From Toxoplasma gondii ME49 (Eukaryota > Apicomplexa > Conoidasida > Eucoccidiorida > Sarcocystidae), in the NCBI RefSeq assembly GCF_000006565.2, contig NC_031470.1, positions 236,994-300,993 of the forward strand: 64,000 nt of DNA, in the 5' to 3' direction. The notes under the pieces were generated by a model. It searched no databases, was not told the origin of the DNA, and saw only the letters and a program-made list of their open reading frames with translations. Shown here in pieces: positions 10,838-23,007 of the stretch. Positions within the stretch are counted from its first letter, which is position 1. Every line of letters begins with the position of its first letter. The position numbers and the translations under genes are program-made.

Positions 10838-12881
10838 GCATTGATGCAGATATAGATGTAGGAATGTGTTTGTATATGTGGATATATAGGTATAGATAAT
10901 ATGTCTTTGTATATATGTGGATATATAGGTATAGATAATATGTCTTTGTATATATATGGATATATAGGTATAGATAATATGTCTTTGTATATATGTGGAT
11001 ATATAGGTATAGATAATATGTCTTTGTATATATGTGGATATATAGGTGTAGATAATATGTCTTTGTATATATATGGATATATAGGTGTAGATAATATGTC
11101 TTTGTATATATGTGGATATATAGGTGTAGATAATATGTCTTTGTATATATGTGGATATATAGGTATAGATAATATGTCTTTGTATATATGTGGATATATA
11201 GGTATAGATAATATGTCTTTGTATATATATGGATATATAGGTGTAGATAATATGTCTTTGTATATATGTGGATATATAGGTATAGATAATATGTCTTTGT
11301 ATATATGTGGATATATAGGTATAGATAATATGTCTTTGTATATATATGGATATATAGGTGTAGATAATATGTCTTTGTATATATATGGATATATAGGTAT
11401 AGATAATATGTCTTTGTATATATATGGATATATAGGTATAGATAATATGTCTTTGTATATATGTGGATATATAGGTATAGATAATATGTCTTTGTATATA
11501 TATGGATATATAGGTATAGATAATATGTCTTTGTATATATATGGATACATAGGTATAGATAATATGTCTTTGTATATATATGGATATATAGGTATAGATA
11601 ATATGTATTTATAGGGCACACTGTAACTCAGGGTTGATGGACGCGTGGAACGTGGCGAGGGTGGCCTCTCCTGGTTTTTGTTGAGGCTAACCTGCGCACG
11701 GAGAGGTGGGCCGGCTTGAGAACGGCCGGTCTGAGTAGCAGCAGGGAGTCTTGTTGTTTCTCAGCTTCGAGAGAAGTGGAGAGAGCCTCGAGTCTCAGCC
11801 TCCAGCTCATGCAGAAAAGTCTTACAGGGAGACCAGAGAAAAAAGCGACCTCGACTCGTGGTCGGTTTCTGACAGAACGAGGGTGCGAAAGGTCAGAAGA
11901 GAGACTGCTCCTTGCTACAGCAAGCAGGACTGGGAGTGGAACTCCCCCTTCCCGGTCCAGCCTAGATTCCTCTTTTCACTGGCCTTTGCCAAATGTCTCG
12001 GTTGTCCCGATCATCAAGTGTTTGCATTTCCTCGCAACTGTCTCGCTGGAGGACTCACGGTTCGCTCGTCTGTGGGTGTGCTTGTGCGGCGTCGCTCTCG
12101 CTTCTGTGTCTCTGTCCTACCGCTTGCGCTCGTTTTCCAGAGTCTTCTCTCTCTTCTGATCCATCTACGCCTCTTTTCCTTGCCTAATAAGTGGATGTCT
12201 CTTTCAAACAGCACTCGCCTTTTTCTCGGACCAACGTCTGTACACCCGCTTCTCTGCGCTGCCTCATTCGCTGCTTTGCATGCGTGCGCGTTCGACTTCC
12301 TCGCTCTTGCCACCCCCTGTGGTCGTAGCCTTCTCCCCTCGTCTGCAGTGCCAGCGACGGAGGTTCTCCACGAGCACAGTGACTCACTTGACACTATCTT
12401 CGTCAAACCTCCTGCACGTTCGACCTGCGTTCAGCTTCCTTCCGAGTCAGGGCGACGGCGACGTGAGGAGTTGCGCCTCTGCTTCCTCTTTCCGAGTCAC
12501 CACGCTCGGGAACTGCCCCCGTTCATGCGCGAGAAAAAGCGCGAGCAGACTTAGGTGCGTGGAATTCGCTTCCTGGTTTTGAGGTGTACGTACACCGCGA
12601 GAGAAGAGTTGAGACAAAGACGTTCCGTCCTCAAAACACACCACATTTTTCTTCCCTTTTCCACGCTGTGGGTCCACACAGCAGCCACACCGAAAACGCG
12701 GACTTCTTTTTTTCTCCGCTCCCGCAAGTTCTTTCTCTCTTCTTCTCTTCCTTTGCTTTTCTCCTGCCCTTTCTCCTTCCTCGCCTTCTTCCGGCGCCAC
12801 TGTCAGGTCGCTTCGCACGTTGAAACTCGACTTCTCTTCGCGCGAACGCAGGAGTAGATCGACAGCCGAGCAGACCGCGCT
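10173..12881. other. Spacer between convergent genes, with minisatellite
   Basis: The gap between the type II protein gene and the SmE stop codon holds (TA)n blocks at about 10237-10265 and 10793-10838, the 39-bp minisatellite (10862-11614), and mixed sequence from 11.6 to 12.9 kb with pyrimidine-rich stretches. A plus-strand frame at 11751-12554 is open but has no family resemblance and no good start context; I treat it as untranslated. Confidence 0.5.
10862..11614. repeat. 39-bp minisatellite, about 18 copies
   Basis: About 18 full copies of a 39-bp unit (core ATGTCTTTGTATATATG, then GGATATATAGGTATAGATAAT) sit directly beside a (TA)n block. Because 39 is a multiple of three and the unit lacks stops in several frames, it makes long artificial open frames on both strands (SLYICGYIGIDN on plus; YPYIYKDILSIP on minus). 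Units differ at two sites: TGTGG versus TATGG, and GGTATAG versus GGTGTAG. The order of variants shows a repeated block of three units. Confidence 0.97.
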
Positions 12882-14774
12882 TTAGGTCGCCATGATCAGA
12901 GTCACGTTCTCGCCCTTTAGCAGAATGCGGCCGACAGGAATGCGAGTTCTCTTCTTCAAGTAAACTTCCTCTGCGTCGTCCAGAACCATGTTCATATATT
13001 CGTCGAAGCCCTGAAGAAGAACGCACTCGACACATCGCTTGTCCGTGGAACCTCGTGAAGACTGCGGTGCAAGGCCTCCCCAACTCGGACCGGCGCCTTG
13101 TCACTCCTTTGTCCTGGCGCGGCGAGGACATGCATTTCTATCCGTGAATGAGCAAAGCCGACATCTCCTTTGAGGCTTTTCGCAGCTCGTGACTGAGAGA
13201 CTCGCAGATATGAGAGCCGAACTCCGCGGTTCTCTCCAACGAGAAGACGTCTTCACATCGAGCCGTCGCGCAGGGATGTGCAGCAGAGCATGAAGAAAAG
13301 AATTCAAGCAGAAAATACTTGCTTTTGCATGTGCAGACGGAGGCGAGTGAACGGCGACAATGAGGACACGGACCTTTCCGAGAGACGCAGGTAGGGTCTC
13401 CTTACGGGTTCCCCTTCCTCCAGATGTAGACATGCGTGAGAGCGGGAGCATTTGCATGCACAAGTACAGGCAGAAAAAAGGGAGATACAGACGTCAAGAC
13501 AAGTCACGAGGCTTCGTACCGAACTCACTCGCCACAGAGAGAGAGGCCAGTGTGACACTCGCGCCCTCCACTCGCATACACCCAAACCCTGGACGCCTAC
13601 GTTGATCTAGTTTTTTTTTCACCGAGTCACTTGGACAGACCTCCAGAAAATAGAGACACACATGCATTTATATATATATATATATATGTATATGTATACG
13701 TAGTTGCGCATATAAAATAGAGGTGCGTGCGTTAGAGAACGCATGGAACCTCTGTGTATCAACAGAAACATTCTTGTACATTTCTTTCGTTGAACAGAGG
13801 ACACCAAACTTCCACGGCATTTGGCCTGTCAGGTTCGACGGCGGCGGCAGATGGTTTGACGAGAGTCGTTCAAGAAGTTGGCTTTCTTCCAGACTCTTCC
13901 TGAGAGGCGCCTACCATGATGCGCCCTTCAATTCTCATGTCCGGCTGTTCGTACAGCCAAATTTGGACCCGCATGCGTTGCGTGAAAAACCTGAAAATCA
14001 GGTTCTGCAGAGAAAAGAGAACACAGCGTCACTTCCTCTCTGTTTCCTGCTCTCTTTGTCGCCAAGAAATGCAGAGAACGAAGCGACCGCCGTTCTTGGA
14101 GAGGGGTGTGGCGCGTGAAGAGCCAGACACTCCGACCGAGCGAGGAAAGAAGAAAACGGAGAGGAAAGGAGAGCAACACAAAGCGCGAGAGAGGAAAACC
14201 AAAAACGCAGATAAAAAAATGAAAACGGGTCCCGAGTACGAGACGAAGAGAGAGCCTTCTACGCGAAGTAGAAAGCGTTCAGTGAACAGGCAAAGAAGCC
14301 TCCTGAGCATCTGTCTTCTGTCTCTCAGGGAAAAGCGGAACTGTCACACTACTCGACATGTCCACTTTCTCTCAAGAAAGTTTCACACCACCGCGAGCTT
14401 TCAAGTTGACGCCTCCTCATCTGAACTTCGGACAGTCGTAAAATTGACAGACCACCCGCCCTCTGCAGACGCTAGCTCTTCAACAAGCATATGTATATAT
14501 ACAAACACATATATATACATGTATATATACATGTATATATACAAATGTATAGATATATATACATTTGCATGTATAAACGAGTTTGTCTACAAAAACTTCT
14601 ACATTTGGAAACGACTGTGTCACACCTCCACACATATACTTATATACATACACATACATCTACGTATATGTATGTATATTACGTGCACATGATTCTCTGT
14701 GCAACAATATACAATATACATATATATATATATATAAATGTATAAATATATAAATGTATAAATATATAAATATG

Positions 14775-14806
<32 letters not shown>

Positions 14807-14937
14807 TTACGAGGTACTGACGGATTTGAGGAGGAAAGAGAAACGCGATCGAGGGGATGAATGTTTTTTTTGGGCCTTACAATCGGCTGGGTCATAATTT
14901 TTTGGAGTTTCTTGTTGGACATGACGCCGCCCGACAT
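12882..14937 (-). CDS. SNRPE: Spliceosomal Sm protein E (SmE)
   Basis: Three exons on the minus strand, all in phase 0: 14881-14937 (19 codons), 13915-14004 (30 codons) and 12882-13010 (43 codons with TAA). The join gives a 91-residue protein, the usual SmE length. Exon 1 has the N-terminal [10 protein letters not shown]; exon 2 carries [20 protein letters not shown] and the start of the Sm1 motif; exon 3 carries [20 protein letters not shown] and the Sm2 motif [16 protein letters not shown]. SmE is one of seven Sm proteins forming the ring around U1, U2, U4 and U5 snRNAs. Donors are GTAAGG and GTAGGC; acceptors follow TTTTCTCTGCAG and TTCTTCTTCAG. Intron 1 (876 bases) is full of TA microsatellites. 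The gene is divergent from the TFIIIC-like gene. Confidence 0.96.
14489..14810. repeat. TA/TG microsatellite cluster inside SmE intron 1
   Basis: Blocks of ACATATATATACATGTAT at about 14489-14560 and of (TA)n with ATAAATGTATAAATAT at about 14710-14806. Both lie in the first intron of SmE and are partly palindromic. Confidence 0.9.
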
Positions 14938-16367
14938 TTTGGCACAAAAAGAGAGAAATTCCGAAAGAAGGGGGGAGGGCAGAAATCTGCCTCTGGAGTC
15001 TCCTGGGAGACGGTCTGCGCAACACAGGGTGTCCAGACGCCTGCGGGAGGCGGAGAGAAGGCAGAGAGTTCTGTCAGGAAAAGGAAGAAGTTCTCTCAGG
15101 ACGAGGTTTGCGAGGAAGACAACCTTTCAGAGCGAACGAGAGGTTCTTGCGCGGACAAGAAGGGAGAACCAAGAATTGGGAGGCGCGCCGACGGAGGGAT
15201 GCATGCGCGGAGACAGTGCGGGCGCAGAGAGCAGAAGAGGGAAGGAGAGGAAGAAGGGAGAAGAGAGAGGAACAGAGGCGTTTCGAGGCGGACGAAGAAC
15301 TCGCAGAGAGACAGAGACCATTAGGCGACCGAGAGGCCGAGAGAGGAGAGGTTGCAGGAACCGCGGCGAACTGGGAAGTGATCGAGGAAGTGGAGAAAGT
15401 GATCGAGAAAGTAAGAAAGAGAGAACCGGAAACGGGAGAGAATGCTGGACGAAACGCCAAACCTGTCAGAGAGAAGCAAATTTCTTTTTCAGACCCAGAG
15501 GGCGACGCCCTGCTGTCCATCCCCCCGACGAGTGTTTAGCGTTTGGGATGCCTTTTCCGGATTCCCCGCGCGCGCCTGGTGCACCGTGAATCTGTCCGCT
15601 TTTTTCTCCGCGTTGCCGAGGCTTTGCATGCGCTTGCGCGCGATCGCCGAAACGCAAAACGCGGCATGTCTGAAAAAAAACGGAGAAAGCTCGCGAAAGC
15701 GCACCGAGACAAACCCTGTCCTCTTTGAAATGCGTCCGAATTCCAGTGAAGACGACCTTCAATCGCAGTATATACAGAGATATATTTTTTATATGTAGAT
15801 GTGAATAGGTTATGTATGTGTATATATGCATGAGTCTGTGTCGAAGTATAGATACGCGAGCGCGTATCTGCGCATGTAGAAGAGTGCAGTCTACGCCTCT
15901 GTTTGAAGCGCTTTGCTTGTCGAAACCTGCAACGCGCCTCGCTGTGTTCACTCTATGAAGCTGGTTCTTCGGTGGCAGCGATGCCGCGCCCTTCGCAAAA
16001 ATGACGCGGATATGTTCTTGTGTCTCCGTCTCTCTTGGTGAGTGGTATGTTTGCATGTACGCAAACTTGTCCTGACTCCTCGGTGTCGCTTCTCAGGAAC
16101 TCTCTTGTTTTTTCGAGGTTTCCCGCTGTGGAGGAGTTCGAACGAGCCTCGTTTCTCGGAAGGAAAGGAGGCGCTAGCTGCGAAGTCACCTCAACGCGGC
16201 GGCGGCGACTTCTCTGCAGAGACAGCGATCGATGAAGAAACTCCTTTTCAGAGGACAAGGCTCGACTAAGTCCTCTGGAGAAGAAGCAAACCCACTCCGT
16301 GTCTGTTTTTCCCTTAACTCTTTAAAACGTTCTCCCTCTCATCCTCAAAAAGCCTTGCGAGGCGTGC
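14938..16367. other. Divergent spacer between SmE and the TFIIIC-like gene
   Basis: From 14940 to 15530 the plus strand is very purine-rich (GAGA, GGAAGAAG). On the minus strand this is a pyrimidine-rich leader for SmE. Three plus-strand frames are open through it, which is the expected result of stop-poor GA sequence, so I do not call a gene. From 15.6 to 16.3 kb sequence is mixed, with a short TA tract near 15770-15830 and a GCATGC at about 15199. Confidence 0.5.
14945..15530 (-). promoter_or_regulatory. Probable pyrimidine-rich 5' leader/promoter of SmE
   Basis: The minus strand directly upstream of the SmE start codon is a nearly 600-base run of CT-rich sequence. This fits a long 5' leader. 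No core promoter element can be named. Confidence 0.35.
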
Positions 16368-19300
16368 ATGCGCGGCGTCCCTCCGCACTCTCTTTTCTTC
16401 CTCTCTCTGCTTCGTTCTCTTCTTCCTCTTTTTCTCTCTTTCCTTCCTCGCGTCGGAGCTCCAACTCGACAGCGAAAAGAGAGCGCTGAAGGCAAGAAGC
16501 TCTACGCAGAACATCTGCGAAAGCGCTCCAGAAGCAGGAGACAAATGGAGGAGTATGGCTGGGAGTGTCGCCTTCCAGCTCGGTCGGCTGCGGCCTCGGT
16601 TCCACGACGGCTGCCCGAGAAGCAGAAAGACGACAGCGAACAGACGAGAACGGGTGCAGGTCGAGGCCGCGAGAGAAGGACTGCGGTCGTCTGTGGGACA
16701 GAGGCGACGAGGAAGCGAGAGAGGGGGAAGCAGCTCCCCTCGGAGGAAGAGGAGGTCGAAGCGGTCGGAGAGGACATGAACTTGCTTCTCTGTTCCTGTG
16801 AAGAAGGGCAGGTGGCGAGCATCAGAGCTGCAAGCAAAGGACCGGGGAGAAAGAGGGGACAGGCGACAGGAGAAGACGAGAGACGCTTGTTGCGAACGCC
16901 TCTCTGTCGCGCCCTCAGTGCCCTCAGACAACTGCCTGACTTCGTCGACCCGACCTTCTTTGCCCTCTCTTCTCCAAGCAACCAAGAGGCAGACCGAGGT
17001 CGGACGCGAGACCAAAAAGATCCAGCAGAGAACGGCGAGAGAGCAGAGAACGGCGAGAGAGCAGAGAACGGCGAGAGAGCAGAGAACGGAGAGAGAGCAG
17101 AGAATGGCGAGAGAGCAGAGAACGGAAAGATACGAGGACAAGAAGGCCTTTCACTTAAGAGATACTCAAAGAAACGAAGACTTCCAGGGGAAGACGCGAC
17201 CGCCTCGCCAAATGCAGAAGTTGAGTCAGAAGCGACCGACGTGAGGTGTGGCGGCGAAGCTCCGCAAGGTTGGGAGCGAAGGAAACGAACGGAGGGCGAT
17301 CAAGAACAAGAGAGTGCAGAAGGAGAACAAGTACGAGACCATGAGAGAGAACAGGGAGAAGGATTTCGTCGCGAGGCGTCGGTCTCTGTCCGAGACAAGA
17401 CGATTGAAGCTCTGCACGCGCTCCTGCCCGCGACTGCCGCCTCGCTGCTATGCCGCTTCTGCTCGTCTGTCTCTTCTTCTCTTCCTTCTGGCGCGTTCGC
17501 ACCTTCTCCAGACGGGAAGGAAGAAGGAAGAAGCGAGGGAGAAGAAAGGTCAACGGACAGATTTGAGGGGGAGTTTTTGGATGAAGCACAGCTGCGCCTC
17601 GCGCTGGAGAGAGAAGCCAGGACGACCGAGGCGGAGGGGGCGTTCGCTCGGGAACGACTTTTGAGGTCTCTCCTCAGAAGCGATGAGATGCCCGTGGTGT
17701 TGAAGAGACACTGCAGCGACGCCTCTCTCTCTGCGTCCGTCGGCGGCAGACCAGGACCTCGAAGAAAGCCGCGAGGAGAGAAGACGCAGGCGCCGAAAGA
17801 AGAGGAGACGAAGTACTCTTTCTGCTCCGTGAAACCTCTCGAAAGCGCTGCTCCGGCGCCTGTCTCTTTTCCTGCGTTCTCGTCTTCTTCGAACTCCGTT
17901 TCCGCGTCCCCTGCAGAGAGAGACGGGTGCTGTGCAGGCGAGGCGCAGCCGTGGAAGGACTGCTTCCTCAACGCAGGCAGCAGTGTATGGACACTCGCCG
18001 TCTCGGAGGAGTTGCCGGGAGGCTGCGGGATGCGCCAGAGACCCGCAGGAAGGCCTCTGGGAGACCCCCTGGTCCGGCGACGCAGCGACGGAAGTCGCTC
18101 GCCTTCGTCGTCTGCGTCTGCCGCAGATGCGCCGCGCCGCGCTCGAGAAACGACGAGGGTGCCTCTACGCCGGGGAGCACCGGACTGCGGGGCGAACCAG
18201 GAAACGCGGTCAGAAGCGAGAGAACGAGAAGGAGAACAAGAAGGTTTCGTTGTGTTGGCAGTGGGAGTGCATGGCCGTCAGTCATTGCTGTCATGTTTGG
18301 GAGGACTGCGCGTGAGCGAGGGAGACGACGGAAAGGCTTTTCCGACAGCATATGGGAGGTCGGAATTAGATGCATGCGGCGCGGAGGCAGAGAGCCCCAG
18401 AGGGCCTGCAGACGTTTCCGGCCGTCTGCCGCCGAGTTGCCGCTCTTGGACGGAGACGACCGTCTCCGAGGATGCTGCTTCTCGCGCTTCAGAGTCGAAA
18501 GAAGACTGTGTACACATGCTGCATGCGCACGAACGGCAGGAGAGAGGGTCTGAGAGAGACGCGAAGCTCGGCGCGCTTCAGTTGTGGCGCATTTCGAGTG
18601 ACGCGCGCAAGCGTCCTCGCTTCGCCATGGGGATTCTGCATGCGGTAAGCGCTGAGTTTTTTCTGCGAATTTGCTGTGAACTTTTCAACTCGGCGGCGAC
18701 GCACAGGAGCTGAAGCAACGACTGAGGGGGGTCCGTACACACTGTCGACTTCTCAAGTCTTCGCAGGACTTCTCTAACCGATGCTCTGACTCGTTGGTCG
18801 TGGAACGCACCAAGGGGACGTGCACATGGCGAACGAAACGGCCTTGACGATATCAAACTTTCATGGAGACCAGTCCGCGTCTGGGGAGTAGATTCGGCAA
18901 GTCGAATCGTGATCCGCAGGGCGTCGACAAAGTGTAGACGCGAGACTGTAGGGGTGCTGAGGAGGTCATCGTGGAACCTTACGCAGGGGGGTGTGTGTCT
19001 CTTTACTTTCAGTTGAAGGACCGTCGCAACCTTCCAAGTATAGACTGCATGTAGCATCTGTGCTGTCATTGGTCAGTTCTAAGGCGTCGGAAGCCGTCAG
19101 CGAAGGAGGCAACAGGCAGGCACACTCCTCCATTTCTTCTTACGAAATGTTCGCTTTCCACCCAGTTTTCTTCCCCATAGAAAGACAGAGACGGCACTCA
19201 GTGGCTTGCGAGTTTCTGCTGTTTTGCCCGCTTTAGTGTTTGAGTTGTGTGTGCTGAGCGCTTGCTCTCTCCACGACGAGACGAAGAAGCTCCCTGTACT

Positions 19301-22300
19301 TCGCGTCTCCGGGCAGGGGGGGGGTCTGGGCAAGAAGAGAGAGAGAAAAAGAAGAGAGAGAGAGAGAACGGGCAAGATGACGGTGGCGAGACGGAGAGAC
19401 AGAGAAACGAGAGGCCGCGAAAAGAGCTCAAGCGAGAGGAAGAGAGAAGTAGAAAGCGAGACAGAGACAGAGAGAGGGCGAAAGGGGGAGAAGGGGAAAA
19501 AGAAACAGAGAAAGAGACAGAGAGAAGACGACAGCTGTGCAAGGATAGAGAGGTAACAGCAGAGACTTGTGTGGCTTGTCTCCTGAGAACAAGGTGCACT
19601 CCGTAGTATCTCGTCGCATGAAAGAGAAGCGCATTCATGAATTCCAGTGTCACAGTGGAAGCCTCGCGTCCATTGTAGGAGGAGGGGCATCTGGTGTGTT
19701 TGCGTCCGTTTCCCATGCATGCGGTTGGGCTCGTTTTTTTATTCTTTCACTTGTGGCGTGCTGCAGAAAAGGCGCGAATCTCCTCTTCAGTGACGTCGAA
19801 AAATCGCAAATTTCTAAGTGTTCCAACTCCTTCATTTCCTTGTACAAGCTGTTTACGAGTCCATTTGCGTCGCACAAATATGTTCATATCAGTTCAAAAG
19901 TATGTTTCTGTGTGTGCATTTTTGCTTGTATCATTCTCTGTCTGTGCGGTGGTAGCGGTGGTTTCGCGGTTCCTTCCGCTGTATGTTTACCTTTTGCAGA
20001 TCTTTCTTCCTCCTCCGTGAGTCGGAGTCCAGGTCTCTGCGTTTCTGCATGCGCAGGTATTCAAGGTGTCTGCATCTGCAAGCGTTTGGTATTATCTCTG
20101 CGTGCGTTTGCATTCACTTCTATCTGCAAGCGTACGTCTTTCAGGTCTTTGCATGCGCTTGTTTTCGGTCCTCAGGGCGGCGCCTGCCGGTCGCTCGAGT
20201 GGTTGCCAGCTTCGGCGCTGGACTTGCGTTCGACCTCGGAAGACTCTTGTCCGTATTTGTCGGAGACTCAGAAGGAAACTCTGAAGACGACATCCTCGCA
20301 GCGACAGGAAGACGACGCAGAAGAAAGAGCGAGAACAGAAGAAGAAAACGGAGAGGAGAGAGAAGGGAACGCGTTCACCGGCGACACTCTCTTCGCCTCC
20401 CGCGTTGGTCTCCTTGCTGCCACCTTCGCCGATGACTCACTCCGCATCTGGTCCATCCCTCTGGCCCCGTTCCTTGAAGAAGACGAGACAGAAGAGGAAC
20501 GAGAAGAAAGCGAAGAAGGGATTGAGGAAGGAGTTGAAGGAAATCAAAGGATAACGCAAGAGACTGGCAGCCAGCCTGGAAGCTTTCGGTGTCTGCGGAG
20601 GAAGGAGGGGGCTCGAGGCTGCTGCGGCTTCCCTTCTGCTTTTTCAGAGGGCGCAACAAGGTGCGTGTCTGAGGAACCTTTCCAGATTCAGAGTGGTTGG
20701 AGTTCGGAATGAGTATTCAAGTTTTCGAGTTTTTTCGAAAGGTGGAACTCAGCCAACGAACCCGGGGTGGTATCTGCGGGATCTCTCCTCGTATCCCGCG
20801 CATGTTGAACTCCAGTGTTTCGTTGTTTGCCTCTCCCTCCTGGCTGCTTCTGATGCTCAGGTGCGTTTTTCTGCCTCCAGTCTGGACCTTCCGGTGCGCT
20901 TCTCCGCAGGCGACCTCGTCTCCCTTCTTCTGCGTGGCGGGGGCGCCTCCGCCTCTTCCTGCTGTCGTTTTATCTCGCTCAGACCCATCGCTCGTGTACG
21001 ATCAAGCGCCTCTCCAGCTCGCAGTCGGCAGTGATGCCGGTCGCCTTTTCCTCTTTTCTTTCTCCATGCCGCAGACCCAGCAACTTCAACGACCTTCCAA
21101 CTCGTCTCCAGTCGTCTCCACCTACTCCTCTTCTTCTGCATGCTCTGCTTCGCCTTCTCGGTCTTCTTCTTCCCTCTCTTCTTCTTCTCACTCTTCTCTC
21201 TCTTCTCCTCCCCTCTACTCGTCGTCAGGTGTCGCGCGCCCGGAGTGCGTTTGGTCGGCTGTCTCGACAGCGGGGCCCTCAGCCCACGTGCGAAGTTGCG
21301 CATTTCTGCCTTCTGCCGACTCCAGTCTGGTCGCGATCTCCGCAGCTGCTGGCGGAGACGACAGCAGCAGCAACAACAGCGTCTTGTTTCTCGACCTTCG
21401 GTTCGCGGCGCCCGGAGTCTCTGCCGACGCCTCGCCGGCGCTCCCGCCCCTGGAGGGAAAGAGTGGTTGCGTCAGCTGCAGAGAAATCTTCGACCTTGCT
21501 TGGGGGCCTGTCGGCCGATTCGCGACTGCCGCTGCCACGTAGGACTCGACAAAGCGAAAGGAAAAGGAGCCAGCGGGAAGCAAGAGTGAGGGGGACGCAG
21601 AAAGGAGCAGAACAGAAAAAAAGGACTCAGTTCTCGAAAAGGCGAGAAGGGAGAGTGCGAGGAGCGAAGGAAGGAGCGAAGGAAGGAGCGAAGCGAGAGA
21701 AGAAGGTAGAGAACAGAGAGAGAAAGGGAGAGGAAGAGAAGACTTTGTCTGTTCTCTTCCGTTTTTCCTCTTTCTTCTTCCTCATCAGTCTCTCTCGACA
21801 TATTCGTCTCTCGCCTTGCGTTTCTGTTGTGTCGCCGTCTTCCCTACAGGCCGTTCGTTTGTAGACATCCAGAAATCTTAATTTTTAGTGTGTAGCAGCG
21901 ACAGGAAATTGTGTGCTCAGTGACAGCAGCCATGCCGCCAACGTCCTCTCTCTCGCTATCGCCAGAGGGCCATGTTTGCAAGTCTCGCATTGCTTTTCCA
22001 ACATGCATTTCCCTGGTTATAGTGGCGTCATTGCTGTGCATCTGTGCGGGCACAGCTCGATTGCGGTTCTTTCGATTTCCACTCGAATTCAAAACGTTCA
22101 AACTCTCACCAACCTCAGGCAAAGTCCTCCAAAAACGAGATGCAGCTCGTGTATTGCCGATCGAAATGAACGGAGCTCCTTCTGCCTGAAGTCTCTGTGG
22201 GTCTGCACCTTTGCGATACTTCTTTTTTTAAGAGTCTTGTCAAAAAACAACGCAGCCACTATGAACCTGCGCAGGCCATGGGGACCTGACTAGGGAAGAG

Positions 22301-22971
22301 AGTGTCAGGTTCATTCAACATTCTTTTTCTCGTCTATTTCATGAGTTTTCCCTCGCTTTTTCTTCTCCGCTCTCTTGTCTTCAACTCCAGAAACGCGGTG
22401 ATCATCAACTTGCAGCGGCCTCAGGTGACGCAGCTCACTCTGAAACAGATTCTTTCTCTGTTTCCGGCTTCTCATCAATTCTCGTCTCGAGCCAAAGCCG
22501 GGGGACGAGGAGGAAAGACTTGCAGAGAAGGCAAGGAATCTGCTTTGAGTGCTCAGGAGGCAGTCGACCGCTGCTGCTGGAGCACCTGCATGTGCGGCCA
22601 CTTGGGTCTCTTCGTCTTCGACGACGGAAGGTGAGAAGGCGGTGGAAACCAGAAGAAACTGCAGACAGAAGACGAAGCGACGACAGTCGCGGCCGACCTC
22701 TTGGAGACAGTCTCTCATTTATCAAGAAATGTAATCGTGGGTGCAAGACGAGCCCTGGAAGCATACAAAAATCCATACAGATGTATATGTATTCATGTGT
22801 GGATGTATTGATATATATAGACATATAAATAAATAGATAGATACATAGATAGGTAGGTATACAGATAGATAGATAGATATACTTAGAGAGAGTCGAACAT
22901 TTGGGGGACTGAAAACTGGACGATGAGTCTTCAATTGCTATACTCTTTGCACATGAATCAGCGCATATATG

Positions 22972-23007
<36 letters not shown>

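Noticed and set aside
11751..12554. 267-codon plus-strand frame
   Set aside because: Ser/Leu/Arg-rich composition typical of CT-rich non-coding DNA, with no domain and no initiator context.
14857..15540. Three overlapping plus-strand frames rich in Arg/Glu
   Set aside because: GA-rich sequence is poor in stops in all frames; the region is better explained as the CT-rich leader of SmE on the other strand, and the first frame overlaps SmE exon 1.
16314..17141. Minus-strand frame with SLAVLC repeats resembling a membrane protein
   Set aside because: It is the antisense of the ENGERA coding repeat in the TFIIIC-like gene.
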